A DNA stretch of 64,000 nt from contig ML986625.1 in the NCBI GenBank assembly GCA_010094045.1, forward strand, positions 142,442 to 206,441. The letters are read 5' to 3'. Below the pieces are notes generated by a model. It did not search any database. It was not told where the DNA came from and saw only the letters and a list, made by a program, of their open reading frames with translations. Position 1 is the first letter of the stretch. The number at the start of each line of letters is the position of its first letter. This DNA comes from Lojkania enalia. Taxonomy: Eukaryota > Ascomycota > Dothideomycetes > Pleosporales. Of the stretch, positions 57,078 through 64,000 are shown one piece after another. The translations under genes were made by a program, and so were the position numbers.

Positions 57078-60000
57078 TTACTCAAAGTACCGCGGCTCGT
57101 TGAAGACATGGTACCTATGCCCCCTAACACCCTCGCCCTTAAATAGCGCCGGGAACCTCAAACCGGGGGGCACCTGGTCTTCAGGAATCATCGTATTTCC
57201 GCCCTCTGGTTGATCAACAACGAATTTACCGACCTACGACAACATATTAGAATCTTGTCTAATGGGATGGTTGGACTTTGGGGATGCTTACCTGGATCTC
57301 GGTATCAGTGATTGTGCTTCTAGATACTCTTGCATATCCCGTCCTCTTTAATCCCTTGTATAAAATATATTCACACCACCTATCCCAATCGCTGGGATCA
57401 ATGTCCCTCATCCCACTCTTTTCCCCAACGTATGTATTGTAATTACCCTCTCCGGGCTTCGTCACCAAGTACGACAATAAAATTGCCGGTCGTGGTGTTG
57501 ACTTCATGAGCCTGGAGAGATACTCCGACTGCAGGCGGCGGTCTTCAGGATCCTCTTCCTGGCCGGAATGGAAGACAAAGACATCCACATAGCGACCGTA
57601 CATATCGAGGGTTGCATGTATGGCGGGAGCGAGCTCACCGACAGGAGACGGTAGGAGATGGTGTGTTGAATTTACAATTGGAAATTTGGAAAGTAGTGCC
57701 GAACCCCATGTATGCTTGTTTGGACCTGGCCCGTAGTCGACGTACATGCCCAGATCTTCGGCAAGGAATTGCGTAGTATCGCGGTTACCCATGATAATGC
57801 GCTGGAGATCTGATTCTAGGAGTCCGATAACGTCGATTTCGAGCTCTTTGATAACGTCCCGCATCCGATGCTCCGATGACCACATATCATTGTCGAGAGA
57901 AAAGTGGATAGTCCAGATACCAGCTGTTACGGATTTTGTTTCGGGATGGTATGGCGTGTAGTTGTAGGATGGAAAGCGGAGGTACGCAATTGCAATCGCG
58001 AGGAGCTCGAGGAAGCAGAGGATATAAATATAGTAGGATCGTTGCTTGCGAGCAGCAGGGTTGTGGTTGGGCTTGCCTTTGTACTTTGTGAGAGTCTGGG
58101 AAGACGGTTGTGAGGTTGCTGAGAAGACACCACAGCCGACGAGGAGCATCATGGCAGTTTGAACCCAGTCAGTATGCTCGCGCATTAGTGGGCCACCAGG
58201 GACAAAGGCGTAGGCTACTACCCATACGTGGGCAAGGACCATGATATTGTAGATCAGGAAGCCCAAACCAAATGTCGAGGTAGGGGAGTGGCGAGTAGCG
58301 TTGGAGATCAATGAAGGAGCGGCGGCCATTATATATATTGTAAAGGCGAGGGCGCCATAATATCCAGTCCAATGACTGTAGGTGGTTAAGACTGCTGCTC
58401 CGATGGAGCCAATACCGTAGAAAGCCCATCCGCGGGCAAATTCAGGGGCAAAGAGACCGAAGATAAGACCAAAGCCCATCGCAAGAAGAGTCCAAGCGCC
58501 ATGAGGAACAGAAAGAGGGCCCCGGACAGGATAACCTTCCCATACCCAGAGTATCATGGTGCTTGAGTCGGATAGCAGAGAATGCATTGCGAAGAAGAGA
58601 CCAGCAAGACCCAATCCTGCAAGCGTTGGGGAGCTCTTGTTGGGACCTGGAGCTGGGATATCAGCACCGGAGCTAGCTGCGGACCGAGTAGACCTTAGCA
58701 TGGCAATGATTGCAAGACTAAGGCCAAGCTTGTTCCATCCTCCATTGGGCGCATGCATGACCGGCCAAATGGGGTTGTTAGTCCAGAAGGCAAACTTAGC
58801 AATGCTAGATGCGATTAGGCCAAGACAGAATGCGGAGATTCTAGCCTCTAGACGATGTGGCAGGGATCGCTCAGCGTAGAATGTCGCTGCCCATGCGAGG
58901 CAAGACATCCACACACCGAATCCAGCAGAGAAGAGTCGATTCTCCGGAGATTTGGCGAGGTACGAGAACAGACCAGAGAGGGACAGAAGATGGGCGATTC
59001 GGACGTATTTCACAACGAGGAAACGAAGCGACCTGATACCAAGTAGGAAGGGTGATACGGTGCACATGACCATGACTTCGTAGCCGGAGATGCCCATGTG
59101 CCAGAGAGGGAAGTCTGTGCAATTAGCAGAATGCGTGGATTCAGAGTATATTAGACGTACACCACACGCAGAGCCCCAGAGATGTCAGCATAGACCAGAA
59201 CACAAACTGTATAATGTTAATGAGCATTTTGGGGAAGATGGGAGTGGTCATACCCCATTGTAGACATCGGCAACAGCGTCGAAAAGTCCGAACCAGGAGA
59301 AACGGCCAGAAAAAACTTGGCCAACCTGCTTTTCCCTTCTAGTTATATAGTTAGAATAGAACAAATAAGCAGATTTGGTAAAACACGTACTCTTTTTCTA
59401 AGACGGCATCCGCTGCGGCTTGATTGCCTTGTCTACAAACGGACGCAGATCAGAACATGTTCATAAAATGTTATATTTTTGTGATAGTATACCTATCTAC
59501 TTCGGGAGCCAAGGAACATACCCGCGAGAAATACCTCGAAGATCCTTTACTACAATCTCGAAGTTCGAGAATTCAACAACCGTGACAGCATCAAAGGCTA
59601 CATCCAGGAGCACAAGTGACCATTCGAAGAAAGCATAGGTGGTGTAGGCTGGGACGAATTAACATCAAGTCCAACATAGTCTAGTATTGTCACATACCTC
59701 CGGCTACTCGGTGCACCTTATGTTGGATGAAGAAGTAGATTAATGGGACGATAGTGGCGAAGAAAGTCCCAGAAAAGATCTTCCTGTATTTCAAGGCGAC
59801 GGGATTCCTTGGGCTAAGCGCCAAGCACCCGGCGGTCCATGGGATGGTCGCTACGAGATAGGATATCATGAAAATATCGTGCCAATCATGGTCATCTGTG
59901 GAAGTCACATACGTCCATCCTCCGCAAGTCAATGTCCGAAAGATGCCAACGCCCGCTACAAATTTAGGAAGCAAAGAGTTCGGTCTTCGTGTCAGAATGT

Positions 60001-60536
60001 ACCAGAGCGCGACTAGTGCGAATCGAGGACCTGTAATTTCAGGTGAGCTACGCCCATGGATATCCATCCGCCCTTCATACCCGAGGTGATCGCAATAAAG
60101 ACCATGAAGACGGATCGTTCCGGATAGCGGTCTCCAATTGTGGCAGACACTGACGGGAACCATTCTTGTGGGTAGCCCTGCACAACGATTGTTGGTATTC
60201 CTATTGCCTCACGGTATCTTCTATACTGACATAGAACTCATTTTGAACGATTTTGTGGTAGTGTAGAGACCTAGCGGATATTAGAGGGGTCCGAGAGGGG
60301 CTGGGTAGGGCGAGGCACGTACATTCCCACAATGAGGGCACCGATAAAGGCACCTATTTGATTAGCTTCATATATCCATTGTACGTAAAGTCTACCCACA
60401 GTAAGCTACAATCGTATGCGACCATGATATCCATTTCCCGTTGAACTGCGGAGAGCTTATCAGCGTATGCGCCTACACGGAGGTCCGCAGAACGTACAGA
60501 CGCAACGGTATCCCCATCCTTAAATTTGGGGGCCAT
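57078..60536 (-). CDS. cwh43: Cwh43, GPI-anchor lipid remodelling protein
   Basis: Eleven exons on the minus strand: 60536-60410, 60353-60323, 60270-60231, 60177-60081, 60030-59698, 59648-59522, 59432-59391, 59338-59254, 59206-59161, 59114-57292 and 57233-57078. Together they give 968 residues with all phases agreeing. The N-terminal part is a PGAP2/Frag1-like membrane domain with [20 protein letters not shown] and [14 protein letters not shown]. The large exon continues with [13 protein letters not shown], about a dozen hydrophobic helices, and then an endonuclease/exonuclease/phosphatase-like domain with GLLESD and [11 protein letters not shown]. The last exon ends [13 protein letters not shown]. 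Family knowledge: yeast Cwh43 swaps diacylglycerol for ceramide on GPI anchors, and its loss affects the cell wall. Two functions that are separate genes in animals (PGAP2 and PGAP2IP) are fused here, as usual in fungi. Exon 1's donor GTAGCT is the least certain junction. Confidence 0.94.
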
Positions 60537-60783
60537 AGTTGAAATCAAAGGAAAAACTCAAACCGAGCTTCCACTCAAAAACGAAAGGAAGTAAAAGGAG
60601 TGAAGAATTTAGCACTCAGAAACGTAAGACTTGGACGTCTCTCCTGAATGAGGTTGTTTACGCAAGGGTTTGCCGGGCCGATCGAAAATCCGAGCCGAGG
60701 CTGCTCTTGGCAAAAGCATTTACGCGAACATTTTCTTGAACTGAGGCTTTAAATGTTCAGTTCACCGCATTCACGGCATAGAT
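60537..60783. promoter_or_regulatory. compact divergent promoter, CWH43 and UTP6
   Basis: Only 247 bp separate the start codons of two outward genes. The UTP6 side has a TTTAAA stretch near 60,749. No named factor site is visible. Confidence 0.55.
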
Positions 60784-62184
60784 ATGGCGGGCCCGAGTGA
60801 CAAGGCACGGTTCTACCTCGAGAATTCCATTGATGAGTTGAATGAGCTCGAGCGGAAGAAAATATTCACAAGGGTTCGTATTATGATTTCCATAGAGAAG
60901 AGCCTGTCTTAACAGCTAACCTAGGAAGAAATCATGTCGATAGCAAGAAAGCGGTCTGATTTTGAACACACCATCAATGCGCGTGGATCGCATCCTTCCG
61001 ACTACATACGGTACATTGATTACGAGAAGAATCTTGACGCACTTCGAAGAAAGCGCATAAAGCGGCTTGGCATCATGTCCACAGGTAGCAGCCAGAGAAC
61101 CATCTTCTTTTTGTTCAATAGGGCAACTCGGAAATTCTCTGGAGATTTGGGGCTATGGATGCAATACATCGAGTTTGCGAAGAAGGAAAAATCTTATAAA
61201 AAACTGAACGATATCTTTACATCCGTGGTTCGATTACACCCTGCAAAACCAGAGATGTGGATATACGCTGCTCAATACTTCATAGAAACACAGGCTGATA
61301 TCACAAATGCACGAAGTTACATGCAGCGCGGGCTCCGGTTCTGCAAGAATTCGGAGGCTCTGTGGTTAGAGTATGCAAAGCTAGAAACGCTCTACATTGC
61401 TAAGATAGCCGGCCGTAGAAAGATTTTAGGACTAGATGCGGAGCGCACCCAGAAAGCAATGGCCGATGATCCTAACGCAGACATGATCGCGCTCCCTGAT
61501 ATCACGATCGAGGATGTCAATCCAAGCTTAGGGAAAGAAGAGGGAGTGGACGAGGTTGCCTTGCAGAACCTTGCATTTGCACCTGTACTGACCGGGGCTA
61601 TTCCGATGGCAATTTTTGATTCTGCAATGAAACAATTCCAAGGAGACCCCGCTCTAGGAGGAAATTTCTTCGATATGTTCGCCGAGTTCAGTCAATTACC
61701 CTGTCTCACGCGCCTCCTACAACACGTTCTGGACTACCTGCGGGAAAACGCCCCTCGTTCAGTCCACACAGTTATCTGCGAGGTTCGGATGCAGCTCCTC
61801 GGCACCCGCCCGACTTTTTCTGAATTCCCTGCCTCCCTTCGGGATGCCTTAGATATTTTGAATGCCGCTATTAAGGCAAACCCGGAAATGGCCGCCCCAC
61901 TATCAAGCTTCGCAATCCGACAAATTCTTCCACTTTTAGCGGTATGTGATGAAGAGATGGTCGATCCCATCCTCGAGAAGGTCCTAGTCTCCAGCCTGCG
62001 GAAATATTCTCGACAACTAGAGGAGGCCAACCCTGGGTTAGAAGGCGACGCAATTGCCGGGCTTGTCGAATTTTTGCAGCGAGAAAGAAAATCAGCCGAT
62101 GCAGGGAGGCTGATGCGGTTGAGCATGAAACAATGGGGGGAAAATGTGAGGCTTCAGCAATTTCGACGGTCTTTAGAGGCTTGA
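60784..62184 (+). CDS. utp6: U3 snoRNP component Utp6
   Basis: Exons are 60784-60873 and 60925-62184, giving 449 residues, close to yeast Utp6 at 440. The N-terminus MAGPSDKARFYLENSIDELN matches the family opening. The first exon ends EREKKI-like and joins to EEIMSIARKRSDFEHTINARG. Half-a-TPR (HAT) repeats follow, with FNRATRKFSGDLGLWMQYIEF and RSYMQRGLRFCKNSEALWLEYAKLE. Family knowledge: Utp6 is part of the UTP-B subcomplex of the small-subunit processome and is needed for 18S rRNA maturation in the nucleolus. The intron is 51 nt with a weak GTTCGT donor but a good branch-like CTAAC. It overlaps nothing and converges on the ICT1-like gene with a 129-bp gap. Confidence 0.95.
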
Positions 62185-62313
62185 GGGAGAAAAGTTAGGT
62201 ATTCCTTTGCCAGTATTACCTCCTTTAGATGCCTCGGCGGAGAGATTTATTACTGCCGCACGCAACCACAGTAATACGGCTCATCGAATTTTGCCCCATA
62301 CTCGACCCGGGGT

Positions 62314-62995
62314 TTAATCGTTGCCCCGTGCCCTCCTCGAGCTTTTCTTGGCGCTGTGTCGTTTCTTCGAATAGAGACGCCGTTGATTGTCCGATTCTTG
62401 CAGGTTCTTCACATGCTGCGCTTGCTCCTTAGAGGTCTCGCCTGGAATCGCAGCGCGCCCTGCCTCTTGTACTGCCTGGCGAAGTTTTGCCCAACAGGCA
62501 TTGGCATTGGCTTTGCGGTCGCGGCTCTCGTCGGATTGAATTACAATCGTGTCGGATCGTGGTGTGATATAGCGCAATGACTGGACCGCAGAATAAATGG
62601 GTGGGGGAAGATATGGAACGAGATTCTCGACGAGCACCTTGAGAGTAGCTTTAGAATTAACTCTAGTAGTAGATCAGCATCAATTGATGGAGCTACACGA
62701 AAGCTGTCACATACTTATTCACATTTTGTCCACCTGGTCCCGAAGATCTGCTGTATGTTACCGTGCCAATGGTTTTCGGAAACATGTCCTCGTTGATCCC
62801 TAACTCTAACCATAACCGAGCATCGCGAAGGTCTTGCTCCCTTTCCTGGCCTGTCCTTCTCCGCTTTCCTGTAGCGAGGGCGTCTCCTTTAGTCTGATAT
62901 CTTGCAGCGGTGGCCTCGAATCGGACGCCAACCACGACGGGCAAGCGACGGGTAGCGAGAGCGCACAGAACGGGGTGTGCTGGTGGTAGTAGCAT
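62314..62995 (-). CDS. ICT1-type mitochondrial peptidyl-tRNA hydrolase (RF-1 domain)
   Basis: Exons on the minus strand are 62995-62715 and 62662-62314, giving 209 residues. The start has an Arg-rich, acid-free stretch (about residues 1-32) suitable as a mitochondrial presequence. The GGQ motif is at residues 88-90 in SRSSGPGGQNVNK, directly before the intron. The C-terminal tail is Lys/Arg-rich (KKRHSAKKSSRRARG), as in ICT1/ArfB proteins, which use a basic tail to enter the mRNA channel. Family knowledge: they hydrolyse peptidyl-tRNA on stalled mitochondrial ribosomes. The lack of codon-recognition domains separates it from RF1 and RF2. With IF-2, it is the second mitochondrial translation gene in this window. 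Confidence 0.92.
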
Positions 62996-63528
62996 AGCGA
63001 AGGGTTATGCAATGCAGATTCGGGCTTGGAGCTGGACAAACACTCTAGCTCTGACTAAGCAAGTGATAGCTCCGAGGGCGCAAAAAGCTTGTCGACAGCC
63101 TTGCTTCCTCCGCAACCTCACTCTTACCACCGCCCACGACCACACACTGGCAACTGCTTGCATCTCGCCGCCACCACAAAGAACCCACTCCTTGTCTGCC
63201 TACATGGGCGCCCGCCCGCGCACTTGCTGAACCGCTCATTGCATCTGCATCTCTCGCCCTGTTCATGCTCGCTGCCGACCCCGCCATCGGACGCTCTGAC
63301 TGGACAATTGCTGCTGCACTGATCTCTACTCGTACAGAACAACCCCCACCCACTTGACCTCCAACCTTCTGGTACTGCCACTGTCACAGTCCGTGGCAGG
63401 TCCATCAGTCTCAGCAGCCCTCGTCGCCGTAGTAGTCGCATCGCGGCCCCTCGTAGATGACTTGAGTTTGATCTTTTCCCCCCTTGTGGCCTGAACCGTA
63501 ACACGCTCCACGCCGTGGCTTAGCATAC
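62996..63528. other. divergent promoter region
   Basis: This 533-bp interval lies between the ICT1-like gene (-) and the partial gene at the window end (+). It is C-rich with CT tracts, consistent with a leader. Open frames on both strands are composition effects. Confidence 0.5.
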
Positions 63529-64000
63529 ATGATATCCAGTCCACCGCAAGAAGCAGAGCACGTTCGTGGCAAGACCCTCACGCCCGAGTCGCCGAAACCC
63601 GTCCACTATCCTTCGCCCTCAAATATCCCCATCTTAGAAAAGCAGATGGACCCAATGTTTAATGACCCTGCGCTAAGTGTCGGAACGCCCGCATCCTTCC
63701 AATCATACCCGCAGCAGACCCAGACGCCCAGCGCCCAGTCAACAACCTCATTCTACGTCGAACAGCAGCCCGCTCCCAATTTTCAGAATGTTGCGGCGCA
63801 CAGCTCTGTAGGCGCTGCGCCAACTGAATATTCTCAGTCGACGGGCTATGGCGCCGGAGTGGGTTCGCAGACTCAAGATACACCATCAATCCAAAATTAT
63901 TCAACCCACAATCAAGCGCTCGCTGCTTCCTACCGTGAGGCCAGTTCTACACCCGGTCAAGATACACGGAGTGCGTATCCAGTGTCTTATGACCCCAATT
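63529..64000 (+). CDS. 5' part of Gln/Ser/Pro-rich protein, incomplete at window end
   Basis: The frame from the ATG at 63529 is open to the window end, 157 residues so far. The sequence is rich in Gln, Ser, Pro, Thr and Tyr and almost without hydrophobic clusters, so it is a disordered N-terminus. It starts MISSPPQEAEHVRGKTLTPE, and PESPKPVHYPSPS lies nearby. No domain is visible, and the product cannot be named. Such N-termini often belong to fungal RNA-binding or transcription proteins, which is only a guess. The start was chosen as the first ATG in the open frame. It is divergent from the ICT1-like gene. Confidence 0.6.
   Translation, partial: MISSPPQEAEHVRGKTLTPESPKPVHYPSPSNIPILEKQMDPMFNDPALSVGTPASFQSYPQQTQTPSAQSTTSFYVEQQPAPNFQNVAAHSSVGAAPTEYSQSTGYGAGVGSQTQDTPSIQNYSTHNQALAASYREASSTPGQDTRSAYPVSYDPN

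Overview
This window is nuclear DNA of a filamentous ascomycete (Pezizomycotina). The evidence is dense, mostly short-intron protein genes (introns mainly 45-140 nt with GTRNGT donors and YAG acceptors, one with an exact TACTAAC branch site). The gene set includes a type I metacaspase with a proline/glutamine-rich prodomain, one fused Cwh43 protein, Rna14, a fungal Argonaute and a secreted type-B carboxylesterase. Order or species cannot be fixed from the sequence alone. No tRNA, rRNA, CRISPR array or intact transposon was recognised.

Layout. 0.5-2.5 kb: a YTP1-like membrane protein (-). 2.5-5.3 kb: gene-free. 5.3-6.2 kb: a zinc-type dehydrogenase reading frame broken by three nonsense codons (-). 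7.4-8.2 kb: a glutathione S-transferase whose first intron appears to be GC-AG (+). 9.8-10.7 kb: an F-box-like protein (-). 11.2-14.3 kb: mitochondrial translation initiation factor IF-2 with an extra zinc knuckle (+). 15.5-16.6 kb: an UNC-50 family Golgi protein (-), divergent from RNA14 (17.2-20.5 kb, +). 22.1-25.6 kb: Argonaute (+). 26.9-27.8 kb: a HASPP28/PDGFA-associated protein homologue (+). 28.6-29.5 kb: an HNH-domain protein (+). 29.8-31.7 kb: a small membrane protein and a haloacid dehalogenase (both -). 31.7-35.4 kb: gene-free. 35.4-40.3 kb: a large Sec7-PH Arf exchange factor (+). 42.9-44.6 kb: metacaspase (+). 45.3-45.8 kb: a small LEA-like mitochondrial protein (-). 46.3-48.2 kb: carboxylesterase (-). 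49.4-53.5 kb or beyond: a large coiled-coil protein (-). 54.7-56.1 kb: an RS-rich FHA protein (+). 57.1-60.5 kb: CWH43 with 11 exons (-), divergent from UTP6 (60.8-62.2 kb, +). 62.3-63.0 kb: an ICT1-type peptidyl-tRNA hydrolase (-). 63.5 kb to the window end: the 5' part of an unrecognised Gln/Ser/Pro-rich protein (+).

The genes are mostly independent housekeeping functions. Themes are RNA processing (Rna14, the FHA protein, Utp6, Argonaute), mitochondrial translation and mitochondrial stress (IF-2, ICT1-like, LEA-like), and the secretory pathway and cell surface (UNC-50, the Arf exchange factor, Cwh43, YTP1). Nothing resembles a secondary-metabolite cluster or a new multi-gene system. The items most worth a second look are the dehydrogenase with three stops, the zinc knuckle in IF-2, the Argonaute active site and unresolved 5' exons, the mitochondrial LEA-like repeat protein, and the probable unannotated last exon of the Arf exchange factor. 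Exon boundaries were worked out by hand from splice signals, reading-frame phase and family conservation.
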